From positions 992,001-1,056,000 of the forward strand of contig JAXLQV010000003.1 of the NCBI GenBank assembly GCA_046331465.1: a stretch of DNA of 64,000 bases, in the 5' to 3' direction. Positions 15,487-23,377 of this stretch are shown one piece after another. This stretch comes from UBA5066 sp046331465 (GTDB lineage Bacteria > Acidobacteriota > Thermoanaerobaculia > UBA5066). Within the stretch, counting starts at the first letter, position 1. Each line of letters begins with the position of its first letter. The notes under the pieces were generated by a model that made no database searches, was not told the origin of the DNA, and worked only from the letters and a program-made list of their open reading frames with translations. The position numbers and the translations under genes were made by a program.

Positions 15487-15881
15487 CGCCGGTCCCCGTC
15501 GAGCGCCTCGTTCGCGAGGCGGTCCGCCTCTCGGTTCTCCTCGCGCCGCACGTGGACGACGCGCAGGCGCGGGATCCGGCGGGCCTTCTCCTTCGCGTCG
15601 ACGAGGTACTGCGCCAGGTGCGGGGCCTTGACCCTGTAGACGCCGTTGAACTGCTTGACGACGAGCTCGCTGTCGGCGCGGATCTCGACGTCCGTCGCCC
15701 CCGCCTCGAGCGCCGCGTCGAGGGCCGCGAGGAATCCCTTCCACTCGGCCACGTTGTTCGTCGTCCGGCCGACGAGGCCGGAGCGCTGGATGCCGGACGG
15801 CGACCAGACGCCCCAGGACGAGGGGCCCGGGTTGCCGCGACAGGCGCCGTCGAAGTGAAGGACGAGCCGGCCCGCCGTCAC
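15483..15881 (-). CDS. rnhA: Ribonuclease H type I-like protein
   Basis: The 132-residue protein has the RNase H catalytic set: Asp in LHFDGACRGNPGP, Glu in NNVAEWKGFLAAL, Asp in EIRADSELVVKQ and Asp in RREENREADRLAN. It would cut RNA in RNA-DNA hybrids. It is short and belongs to the compact bacterial/archaeal type rather than the E. coli RnhA form. GTG at 15881 overlaps the stop of the upstream zinc-ribbon gene (GTGA), and its own stop overlaps yggS, so three genes are coupled in series. Confidence 0.92.
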   Translation of the reverse strand: MTAGRLVLHFDGACRGNPGPSSWGVWSPSGIQRSGLVGRTTNNVAEWKGFLAALDAALEAGATDVEIRADSELVVKQFNGVYRVKAPHLAQYLVDAKEKARRIPRLRVVHVRREENREADRLANEALDGDRR

Positions 15882-16624
15882 GGCAGGCCGTGGCCGTCCC
15901 AGTAGAGGATCCGCTTGCAGCTCTCGCACTGGAGGATCTCGCGCGAGAGGCGCAGGTCGGAGAGGAGCTGGGGCCGGAGCCGCACGTTGCAGGACGAGCA
16001 GGCGGCGGTCTGGCTCGCGACCATCGCGACGCGCGCGACGGCGACGCCGGCGCGCATCTTCGCGATCCGGTCGAACGTGGAGAGGAGGCGCTTGTCGATC
16101 GTGGCGCGGATCTGGGCGGCGGCCTTTTCGGCGACCTCCACCTCGGCGGCGAGCGTCGCCTGCTCGGACCGCCACTCGGCCATCTGCTCCTCGTAGCCGG
16201 CCTCCTCCTGGCCGGAGGTCGCCGCGAGGGTCTCCTCGTCGCTCTTGGCCAGGCCGAGGGCTTCCTCGACCTGGAGGAGCTCGTCCTCCCGGGAGCGGAT
16301 CTCGCGCTGGGCGTGGTCGACCTCGGTGAGGAGGGCGGTGTACTCGTGCTGGCCCTTCACCGCCTTGCGCTTGGCCTCGGACTTCCTCAGCTGCTCGGCG
16401 AAGCCGGCGATCTGCTCGTCGAGCTCCTTCTTCCGCGCCTCGGCCCGCTCGCGCCGCGCCGCGACCTCCTGCCGTTTCCGCCGGAAGTCCTGCCAGGCCG
16501 CCTCGACGTGGACGAGGTGCTCGGGCGTCCTGTTGCGCCTCTCGGCCTTGGTGCGGGCTTCGAGGAGGAGCTCCTGAAGACGGAAGAGGCGCTCGAGAGC
16601 GCCGGAGGGCGATTTATCGGTCAA
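15878..16624 (-). CDS. Coiled-coil protein with C4 zinc ribbon (DUF164/CT398-like)
   Basis: About 190 residues of long antiparallel coiled coil (charged E/R/K/Q-rich, residues 10-185) are followed by a C-terminal zinc ribbon with SSCNVRLRPQL and CESCKRILYW. This matches the conserved bacterial zinc-ribbon family that often lies next to RNase H genes; its cellular role is poorly defined, with suggested links to envelope or secretion systems. TTG at 16624 is chosen because GGGGGA lies 6 bases upstream; a TTG 15 bases earlier (16639) falls in the T-run of a terminator. It probably starts the chain to rnhA and yggS. Confidence 0.8.
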   Translation of the reverse strand: MTDKSPSGALERLFRLQELLLEARTKAERRNRTPEHLVHVEAAWQDFRRKRQEVAARRERAEARKKELDEQIAGFAEQLRKSEAKRKAVKGQHEYTALLTEVDHAQREIRSREDELLQVEEALGLAKSDEETLAATSGQEEAGYEEQMAEWRSEQATLAAEVEVAEKAAAQIRATIDKRLLSTFDRIAKMRAGVAVARVAMVASQTAACSSCNVRLRPQLLSDLRLSREILQCESCKRILYWDGHGLP

Positions 16625-16637
16625 AGAACGGTCCCCC

Positions 16638-16669
16638 AAAAAAGTGAACGGGCGCCCAGCGGCGCCCGT
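16638..16669 (-). terminator. Intrinsic terminator after tRNA(CAT)
   Basis: A perfect 9-bp stem (ACGGGCGCC at 16648-16656 with GGCGCCCGT at 16661-16669, loop of four) is followed on the minus strand by CACTTTTTT. It ends tRNA transcription and lies directly before the ribosome site of the zinc-ribbon gene. A second perfect stem, CCGGCGC/GCGCCGG at 16690-16709, lies in the tRNA trailer. Confidence 0.8.
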
Positions 16670-16758
16670 CCCGTCACTCGGATAGACCCCCGGCGCGTCG
16701 ATGCGCCGGAGGAAAGGTCACAGTCTCGTGGCACGCCCGTTTCTATCTCCCAAACCGG

Positions 16759-16831
16759 TGGGTCCGCCCGGATTCGAACCGAGGACCCGCCGGTTATGAG
16801 CCGGTGGCTCTAACCGCTGAGCTACGGACCC
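16759..16831 (-). tRNA. tRNA with CAT anticodon (elongator Met most likely)
   Basis: A full cloverleaf folds: acceptor GGGTCCG/CGGACCC, D-arm GCTC/GAGC, anticodon stem CCGG/CCGG with loop CTCATAA (anticodon CAT), and T-arm with TTCGAAT, discriminator A. The acceptor is fully paired, unlike an initiator, and the anticodon stem lacks the three G-C pairs of fMet. Elongator Met is preferred, but Ile2 with a lysidine-modified CAT cannot be excluded. CCA is not encoded (CCG follows). It lies between rpoD and the zinc-ribbon gene, with its own terminator. Confidence 0.93.
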
Positions 16832-16946
16832 ACTACCGAGGGCAGGATATCACGCGCGAAGAGACCGCAGGCGTGGAGGACCCGGCGGTCCGGGTTCCCT
16901 TCGATCCCGCGCGAGCGAAGCGCGCTTCCTCTCCGCGCGGAGGGGC

Positions 16947-16976
16947 GTGGGGGACCCGGCGGAACGGGTCCCCCAC
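16947..16976 (-). terminator. Strong hairpin after rpoD
   Basis: A perfect 12-bp stem, GTGGGGGACCCG (16947-16958) with CGGGTCCCCCAC (16965-16976), begins 6 bases after the rpoD stop. There is no T-run, so it may stabilise the mRNA end or stop transcription with a factor. Confidence 0.6.
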
Positions 16977-16982
16977 CGAAAA

Positions 16983-18704
16983 CTAGACGTTCACGTCGAT
17001 GAACGGCCGGAGCTTCTTGGCCCGCGACGGGTGGCGGAGCTTGCGGAGCGCCTTCGACTCGATCTGCCGGATCCGCTCGCGGGTGACGTTGAAGCTCTTG
17101 CCCACTTCCTCGAGCGTGTGCTCGGCGCCGTCGCCGACGCCGAAGCGCATCCGGAGAACCTGCTCCTCGCGCGGGGTGAGCGTCTTGAGGGTGCGGCGCG
17201 TCTGGTCGCGGAGGTTCGCCACGATGACCGCGTCGATCGGCGAGACGACGTTGCGGTCCTCGATGAAGTCGCCGAGGTGGCTGTCCTCCTCCTCCCCGAT
17301 CGGGGTCTCGAGGGAGATCGGCTCCTGCGCGATCTTCATGATCTTCCGGACCTTCGAGGCGGGCATGTCCATCCGCTTGGCGATCTCTTCCGCGGTCGGC
17401 TCCCGGCCGAGCTCCTGGACGAGCGAGCGCTGCGTCCGCGTGAGCTTGTTGATCGTCTCGATCATGTGGACCGGGATCCGGATCGTCCGGGCCTGGTCCG
17501 CGATGGCGCGGGTGATCGCCTGCCGGATCCACCAGGTGGCGTACGTCGAGAACTTGTAGCCGCGGCGGTACTCGAACTTCTCGACCGCCTTCATCAGGCC
17601 GATGTTCCCCTCCTGGATCAGGTCGAGGAACTGGAGGCCGCGGTTCGTGTACTTCTTCGCGATGGAGACGACGAGGCGCAGGTTCGCGACGATGAGCTCC
17701 TGCTTGGCCCGGTCGGCCTCCTCCTCCCCCTCGCGGATCTGGCGGAGCGTCTTCTTGATCTCGTCGTGGGAAACGCCGTACTTCTCTTCCTGCTCCTTGA
17801 TCGTGACCCGGTACTTGGAGACGCGGCGCTTGTAGAAGTCGATCCGGACCTCGTTCTTCTCCTTCTTGAGGTTGGCGAGGTCCTGGCGGATCTGGGCCTC
17901 CGGCATCGCGAACTGCCGGTCGATGTCGCGGAGGATGTTGATCATCCTCTGCAGGGTCGCGGGGGTGAAGTCGATCGAGTGGATCAGCCGCGCGATCTCG
18001 GAGATGCGCCGGTCGACGGCCGGGTCGACGGCCGGCTGCGGCTTGGCGACGGCCTTCTTCGCCGTCGCTTTCGCCGGTTTCTTCGCCGCCCTGGCCGCCT
18101 TCTTCTTCTCCTGGAGCTTCCGGAGCTCGCCGTCGAGCTTGGCGATCTTCTTGAAGTGGCCGAGGACCTCCTCGATCCGCTTGGCCGTCCGGGGGTCGAC
18201 CTCCTCGGAGTCCTCGAGGGCCGCGGCGGCGAACTCGAGGAAGCCGCGGGCGACGTTCTTGTCCTTCTTGGCGGCCTCGACGATCCGCAGGATCTCCTCG
18301 AGGACGATCCGGTTCGTCGAGAGAGCCTGGTAGATCCTCGCCTCGCCCCGCTCGATCCGGCGGGCGATCTCGACCTCTCCTTCCCGGTCGAGGAGCTTCA
18401 CGGTCCCCATCTCGCGGAGGTACATCCGGACCGGGTCGTTCGTCTTCTCGACGGTCGTCAGGTCGGGGAGGACGGCCTCGGTGGCGCCGACGATCCCTTC
18501 CTTCTTCGGCGTCGCCTTCTCGGGGACATCGACGATCTCGATTCCGAAGTCGCCCAGCCGGATGTAGACGTCGTCCAGCTCGTCGGGAGCGTTGGCGACG
18601 TCCTCGGGCAGAGCCTGGAAGATCTCGTCGTAGAGCAGGTATCCCCGCTCTTTCCCCAGGGCGATCAGCCCTCTCAACTCCGGGTGCTTCTCTTCGACCG
18701 TCAC
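16983..18704 (-). CDS. rpoD: Primary sigma factor RpoD
   Basis: The 573-residue protein has region 1.1 at the N terminus, region 1.2 (DPVRMYLREMGTVKLLDREG), a non-conserved insert with a Lys/Ala-rich stretch near residue 205-225, region 2 (NLRLVVSIAKKY, DLIQEGNIGLMKAV, GYKFSTYATWWIRQAI), region 3 (IRIPVHMIETINKL) and region 4 (TPREEQVLRMRFGVGD, VTRERIRQIESKALRKL). It is the housekeeping sigma factor. GTG at 18704 overlaps the dnaG stop (GTGA). It is the last gene of the rpsU-mutS2-dnaG-rpoD unit and is followed by a strong hairpin. Confidence 0.98.
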   Translation of the reverse strand: MTVEEKHPELRGLIALGKERGYLLYDEIFQALPEDVANAPDELDDVYIRLGDFGIEIVDVPEKATPKKEGIVGATEAVLPDLTTVEKTNDPVRMYLREMGTVKLLDREGEVEIARRIERGEARIYQALSTNRIVLEEILRIVEAAKKDKNVARGFLEFAAAALEDSEEVDPRTAKRIEEVLGHFKKIAKLDGELRKLQEKKKAARAAKKPAKATAKKAVAKPQPAVDPAVDRRISEIARLIHSIDFTPATLQRMINILRDIDRQFAMPEAQIRQDLANLKKEKNEVRIDFYKRRVSKYRVTIKEQEEKYGVSHDEIKKTLRQIREGEEEADRAKQELIVANLRLVVSIAKKYTNRGLQFLDLIQEGNIGLMKAVEKFEYRRGYKFSTYATWWIRQAITRAIADQARTIRIPVHMIETINKLTRTQRSLVQELGREPTAEEIAKRMDMPASKVRKIMKIAQEPISLETPIGEEEDSHLGDFIEDRNVVSPIDAVIVANLRDQTRRTLKTLTPREEQVLRMRFGVGDGAEHTLEEVGKSFNVTRERIRQIESKALRKLRHPSRAKKLRPFIDVNV

Positions 18705-20515
18705 TTTTTCCCCTGTCCGCCCGGGCCTTGGTCCGGACGTCTTAGCTCTCTCTTCATACGATGCAACTCCGCGGAGAGCTTCTGTTTCTCCGCGGAGAGG
18801 GACGTCCAGACGTCCCGGTCACCCCGGGCTTCCGCGGCGAAAATCGCCGGCTGCAACTCGACCCCGCGCTCCTCGAGTCTTCTTATCTTCAGCTGGAGGA
18901 GTGGCTTGCGTAGCTTCTCCAGGTCGGGGGCGTTGGGGCTTTCGTCCGGACGCGACGGGTCCGACAGGAGGAGTCGGGCCGCCAGCACCCCCGCGCCGCC
19001 CCCAAGATGGGATTGAAGCTCGGAAAAATCAAGGGTATCCGGCTTCGAGGCCAATGACTTGAGGCCGTCGGCGAGCTCCCGGGCGTCGGGGTGGGAGAAG
19101 AGCTCCCCCGGGAGCTTTCCGGCGATCTCGGCCCCGGCGGGCCAGGACGCGAGCAGGATCCCGAGGACGCTCTCCTCGGCCTCGGGGACGGCCCGGGCCG
19201 TCGGCGCGGCGGTCTCCGGATCGGGCCGCCGGACCGGGCTCCTCCGGCTCCCCTCGTGGAGGAGCTCGAGCGGGACGCCGCTGGCGCGCGAGAACGCGGC
19301 GAGGAGCTCGTGCCGGTAGACCCGGTCCGGCGCCACGGTGAGGATCGCCTTCGCCTCGTTGATCCTCGCGGCGCGCTCGGCGGCGTCGCCCGTCGCGGGC
19401 GGGACGGCCTCCGCGAGGACGTCGAGGAGGGACTTCGCCTTCTCCACCGCCTCGCGGAGCGCCTGGGGGCCGTGCGCCCGGAGGAACGAGTCGGGGTCGT
19501 GCTTCCCCGGGAACGCGACGTGGAAGACCTTCACCCCTCGCTCGACGAGGAGGGGGAAGGCCTTCCAGGCGGCCGCGAGGCCCGGCGGGTCGCCGTCGTA
19601 GGCGACGACGACGGCCGGGACCTGCCGCGCGAGGAGGTCGGCCTGGGTCGGCGTCAGCGCCGTCCCCATCGAGGCGACGGCCCACGGGATGCCGGCCCTC
19701 TCGAAGGCGATCCGGTCGAAGTAGCCCTCGCAGAGGACGAGCTTCTCGCTCTTCCTCGCCCCCTCCCGCGCCCGGTCGAGGCCGTAGAGGACCTTCCCCT
19801 TCGTGAAGCGCGAGGTCTCGGGGCTGTTGATGTACTTCGCCGGGTCGTCGCCGAGGGCGCGGCCGCCGAACGCGAGGATCTCCCCCCGCGCGTCGCGGAT
19901 CTCGAGCGTGAGGCGGTTGCGGAACCGGTCGTAGACGCGTCCCGTCTCCTGGTTCTTCTGGAGGAGGCCGGCGTCGAGGAGGACCTCCTCGGGGAAGGTC
20001 CCCGAGAGCGCCCGGAGGAGGCCGTCCCAGGCGTCGGGCGCGGCGCCGAAGCCGAGCGCGGTCCACTCCTCGCGCGGGACGCCGCGCCCCTCGAGGACCG
20101 CCTTCGCCGCGGCGCTCCTCGGGAGCTGGTCGCGGAAGAAGGCCGCGGCCGCGAGGAGCGCCTCCGAGGAGCGCGTCTCCTTCGCCCGGTCCGCCCGGGA
20201 GCCGGAGCGGCGGAGCGGGAGCGGGATTCCCGCGCGGCGCGCGAGGTAGGCGACCGCCTCGGGGAACTCGAGCTTCTCGGTCTCCCTCACGAAGGTGATC
20301 GCGTCCCCCTTCGCGCCGCAGCCGAAGCAGTAGTAGAAGCCGCGCTCCGGGTGGACGTGGAACGAGGGCGTCTTCTCCCCGTGGAACGGGCAGAGCCCCT
20401 TCCAGGAGTTCCCCGCCTTCTTCAGGCCGGTCACCGCCCCGACGAGCGCCACGATGTCCGTCGCCGCGAGGACGTCGTGCTTCAGGTCGTCGGTGATCTC
20501 GTAGGAGCTGTCCAC
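18701..20515 (-). CDS. dnaG: DNA primase DnaG
   Basis: A 604-residue primase: a CHC2 zinc finger (CPFHGEKTPSFHVHPERGFY, then YCFGCGAKGD) at residues 40-70, a TOPRIM catalytic core with LVLCEGYFDRIAF and VVVAYDGDPPG, and a helical C-terminal domain that binds the replicative helicase. It makes RNA primers at the fork. GTG at 20515 has a GAGG site upstream; the stop overlaps rpoD by 4 bases. The gene follows mutS2 by 43 bases. Confidence 0.98.
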   Translation of the reverse strand: MDSSYEITDDLKHDVLAATDIVALVGAVTGLKKAGNSWKGLCPFHGEKTPSFHVHPERGFYYCFGCGAKGDAITFVRETEKLEFPEAVAYLARRAGIPLPLRRSGSRADRAKETRSSEALLAAAAFFRDQLPRSAAAKAVLEGRGVPREEWTALGFGAAPDAWDGLLRALSGTFPEEVLLDAGLLQKNQETGRVYDRFRNRLTLEIRDARGEILAFGGRALGDDPAKYINSPETSRFTKGKVLYGLDRAREGARKSEKLVLCEGYFDRIAFERAGIPWAVASMGTALTPTQADLLARQVPAVVVAYDGDPPGLAAAWKAFPLLVERGVKVFHVAFPGKHDPDSFLRAHGPQALREAVEKAKSLLDVLAEAVPPATGDAAERAARINEAKAILTVAPDRVYRHELLAAFSRASGVPLELLHEGSRRSPVRRPDPETAAPTARAVPEAEESVLGILLASWPAGAEIAGKLPGELFSHPDARELADGLKSLASKPDTLDFSELQSHLGGGAGVLAARLLLSDPSRPDESPNAPDLEKLRKPLLQLKIRRLEERGVELQPAIFAAEARGDRDVWTSLSAEKQKLSAELHRMKRELRRPDQGPGGQGKK

Positions 20516-20558
20516 TCGTCCTCAGCATCGCAACGGGCCGGGGCCCGCCGCGATTCCC

Positions 20559-22973
20559 TCAATCCCGGAGCTCCGCGATGGTCACGGCGTCTCCGCCCTC
20601 CGACGCGTCGCCGGGGCGGTGGGAGGAGACGCCGGGGTGGTCGGAGAGGAACTCCTTGACCGCCGCGGCGAGCCGGCCGGAGCCGAAGCCGTGGACGACC
20701 CGGAGGCTCCCCTTGCCCGAGAGGAGGGCGTCGTTGATCGCCCTCTCGACCTCGGGGAGCGCGGCGTCGACGCGGAGGCCGACGAGGACGATCTCGCCGC
20801 GCGGCGCGGCCGCGGGGGACGCGGCGGGGGAGGCGGGGGAGGACGTCGTGCGCGCGACCGGCGCCCACTTCGAGCCCTTCGGCGCGGCGGCGGCGCCGGT
20901 CGCGGGCCGGAGGTCGGCGAGGCCGACCTTCATCCGCTTCCCGCCGACCTCCACCTCGGCCTGCCCCTTCGCGTCGTCGACCGAGAGGAGCTTCCCGGTC
21001 GTCCCGAACGGGACGACCTTCACCCGCTCGCCGACGTGGACGGGCCCGGCGGGCTCCGGGGGCGCCGCCATCTCGAAGAGCGCCTCGGCGTCCTTGCGCG
21101 CCTCGCCGACGACCGTCATGAGCGCGCCGCGCGAGACGGCGCGCCCTGCGCGCGCCTCCTCGCGGATCCGGTCGAGCTCGCGGCGGGTCCGCTCGCGGAG
21201 CGCCTCGATCGCCCGGTCGATCTCCGTCTTCGCCCGGTCGCGCAGGCGCTGCTTCTCGGCGGCGAGCGCCGCGGCCTCGCGCTCGAGCGCGTCGCGCGAC
21301 GATGCGAGGGCGGTGGCCTCGGCGCGGAGCCGCCCGGCCTCCTCCCGGGCCGCGCGCGTCTCGGCCTCGAGCCGCTCGAGCGCCGCGTCGGCCGCTGCCC
21401 AGCCGGAGCCGAGCCGCTCGCGCGCCGCGTCGAGGACGCGCCGCGGGATGCCGGAGCGCTCCGCCACGGCGAGGGCGCGGGAGCGGCCCGTCGCTCCGGG
21501 ACGGACGCGGAACGTCGGGCGCCCGAGCCGCTCGTCGAACTCCATCGCGGCCGAGAGGACGTCGGCGCGGCCGTGCGCCCACTCCTTCACCGCGGCCAGG
21601 TGGGTCGTGGCGACGGTGAGGCCGCCGCGGCGGAGGTCCTCCTCCAGGACCGAGGTCGCGATCGCGCCCCCCTCGTCGGGGTCGGTGCCGCTCCCGAGCT
21701 CGTCGAGGAGGACGAGGCTCCGCGGCGTCGCGGCGGCGAGCGCCGCGGCCGTGCGCGTCATCGCGCCCGCGAAGGAGGAGAGGTCGCCGAGGAGGTCCTG
21801 CGCGTCGCCGGCGACGACGAGGAGGCGGTCGAAGACGGGGAGCGACGTGCCGGGGTCGGCCGGGACGGCGAAGCCCGACTGCGCGAGGAGCGCGAAGAGG
21901 CCGACGGTCTTCATCGCGACGGTCTTGCCGCCGGCGTTCGGGCCCGAGAGGAGGACGAGGCGCTGCCCCTCGTCGAGGACGAGGTCGAGCGGCACGGCGT
22001 CGGACGCGCGCTCCTCGGCCCTCTCGCCGAAGACCTCCTCGCGGAGGGGGGCGAGGCGCCGGTCGAGGAGCGGGTGGCGTGCCTTCTTCAGGACGAGCGG
22101 GCCGTCCGTCTCGGGGAAGACGCCCGCCGAGCGGCGCGCGAACTCCGCGCGCGCCTGGTAGCCGTCGAGCTCCGTGAGGATCTCGACCGCCGCGAGGAGC
22201 TCGCGCCTGCGGGCCGCGAAGCGCGCCGTGAGCGCGACGAGGATCCGGTGGATCTCCTCGCGCTCCTCCTCGAACGCCTCGGAGAGGGCGTTGTTCGCCT
22301 CGACGACCGCGAGCGGCTCGACGAAGAGCGTCTGCCCGGAGCCCGACTTCTCGTGGACGATCCCCGCGACGCTCTCGCGCCGGTCGGAGCGGACCGGGAG
22401 GCAGTAGCGCCCCCCCTTCTCCGTGACGTAGCCGTCGGCGAGGACGTCGGGGCGCGCTCGGACGAGCTCCTCGAGCCGCCGCACGACCTCGCGCCGGAGG
22501 CGGACGATCGCGGCGCGGATCGAGGCGAGGCGCGCCGAGGCGGTGTCGCGGATCCTGCCGTCGGGCTCGAACGTGACGTCCCTCTCGGAGAGGAGGTCCT
22601 CGAGGTGGCCGAGCGGCGCGAGGAGCGCGGCGAGGTCGGGGAGCTCGAGCCCCTCGACGGGGACGGCGACGCGCGCCTCCTCGGAGCGCTCGACGAGGCC
22701 GAAGAGGTCGAGGAGCTCCTCGGGCGGGAGCGCTTGCCCGGCCGCGCCGATCCGGAGGACGAGCGGGGCCGCCTCGTCGAGGCCGAAGATCCGGACGGGC
22801 GGGCGGAGCCCCGCGCGGGCGACGAGGTCGCGCGTGACGCCGGCGCGGCGGCGCACTTCCTGCGGGTCGCCGGAAGGGGCCGCGGCGAGGATCCGCTCGC
22901 GCCCGCGCTCCGAAGAACAGAAACGCCCGGCGAGCCGAAGCACGCCGGGCCAGTCGACTTCCGTGTGGATCAT
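20559..22973 (-). CDS. mutS2: MutS2 with C-terminal Smr domain
   Basis: The 804-residue protein has a MutS core and ATPase (Walker A LLSGPNAGGKTVAMK, Walker B SLVLLDELGSGTDPDEGG), a long coiled coil, and a C-terminal Smr nuclease domain (GLRVDAALPEVERAIND, VVHGFGSGRLAAAVKEFL). MutS2 proteins suppress recombination or act on stalled ribosomes; they do not take part in mismatch repair. The ATG at 22973 lies 16 bases after the rpsU stop. Its position between rpsU and dnaG is unusual for the macromolecular-synthesis operon. No good Shine-Dalgarno site is seen, so it may rely on coupling. Confidence 0.96.
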   Translation of the reverse strand: MIHTEVDWPGVLRLAGRFCSSERGRERILAAAPSGDPQEVRRRAGVTRDLVARAGLRPPVRIFGLDEAAPLVLRIGAAGQALPPEELLDLFGLVERSEEARVAVPVEGLELPDLAALLAPLGHLEDLLSERDVTFEPDGRIRDTASARLASIRAAIVRLRREVVRRLEELVRARPDVLADGYVTEKGGRYCLPVRSDRRESVAGIVHEKSGSGQTLFVEPLAVVEANNALSEAFEEEREEIHRILVALTARFAARRRELLAAVEILTELDGYQARAEFARRSAGVFPETDGPLVLKKARHPLLDRRLAPLREEVFGERAEERASDAVPLDLVLDEGQRLVLLSGPNAGGKTVAMKTVGLFALLAQSGFAVPADPGTSLPVFDRLLVVAGDAQDLLGDLSSFAGAMTRTAAALAAATPRSLVLLDELGSGTDPDEGGAIATSVLEEDLRRGGLTVATTHLAAVKEWAHGRADVLSAAMEFDERLGRPTFRVRPGATGRSRALAVAERSGIPRRVLDAARERLGSGWAAADAALERLEAETRAAREEAGRLRAEATALASSRDALEREAAALAAEKQRLRDRAKTEIDRAIEALRERTRRELDRIREEARAGRAVSRGALMTVVGEARKDAEALFEMAAPPEPAGPVHVGERVKVVPFGTTGKLLSVDDAKGQAEVEVGGKRMKVGLADLRPATGAAAAPKGSKWAPVARTTSSPASPAASPAAAPRGEIVLVGLRVDAALPEVERAINDALLSGKGSLRVVHGFGSGRLAAAVKEFLSDHPGVSSHRPGDASEGGDAVTIAELRD

Positions 22974-22989
22974 CGAAGGAAAATCGGGA

Positions 22990-23196
22990 TCAGACTCCCG
23001 CGCGGCGCTCCTCGGCCAGCTTCCGCAGCATCTTCTTGCGTGCGGCGATCGCCTTCCGCTTCCGCTTGGTGGACGGCTTCTCGTAGTGCTGGCGCTTCTT
23101 GAGCTCCGACAGGATCCCCGACTTCTCGCACTTCCGCTTGAAGCGGCGCAGCGCGTTCTCGAAGGACTCGTCCTCCTTGACGTGGATCAACGGCAC
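22990..23196 (-). CDS. rpsU: 30S ribosomal protein S21
   Basis: The 68-residue basic protein matches S21 throughout (IHVKEDESFENALRRFKRKC, YEKPSTKRKRK) and ends in a Lys/Arg-rich helix. It joins the 30S subunit near the anti-Shine-Dalgarno region. The start is GTG at 23196, with AAAGGGGTGA upstream. It is the first gene of the operon that continues into mutS2, dnaG and rpoD, as in the E. coli rpsU-dnaG-rpoD operon. Confidence 0.97.
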   Translation of the reverse strand: MPLIHVKEDESFENALRRFKRKCEKSGILSELKKRQHYEKPSTKRKRKAIAARKKMLRKLAEERRAGV

Positions 23197-23262
23197 CTGA
23201 GAGTCACCCCTTTCGGGCCCGGAGTAGTGCGGCCGGAACGGCCGGACCGAGGCGGACCTGCG

Positions 23263-23291
23263 AGTCTACGGACCCCGGCCCCCCGAGTCAA
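23263..23291 (-). promoter_or_regulatory. Sigma-70 promoter of rpsU-mutS2-dnaG-rpoD
   Basis: TTGACT (23286-23291) and TAGACT (23263-23268) lie exactly 17 bases apart on the minus strand. This is the best -35/-10 pair in the window. The transcript would start near 23256 and have a leader of about 60 bases before rpsU. Confidence 0.85.
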
Positions 23292-23331
23292 CCGGAACCC
23301 CGATCGGGGCCGGGGAGCGCCTCCGGACGTC

Positions 23332-23337
23332 TATAAT
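23332..23337 (+). promoter_or_regulatory. Consensus -10 TATAAT for the GAF gene
   Basis: A perfect TATAAT lies 40 bases before the ATG at 23378. The -35 region (near 23309) is GC-rich and poor. It faces away from the rpsU promoter. Confidence 0.55.
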
Positions 23338-23377
23338 GGCGTTTCGCGACCCCGAAGGCTCCCACGAGAGGCGTGCC

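Noticed and set aside
23336..23377. ATG 23336 as the start of the GAF gene
   Set aside because: It falls in the TATAATGG promoter element; ATG 23378 has a ribosome site.
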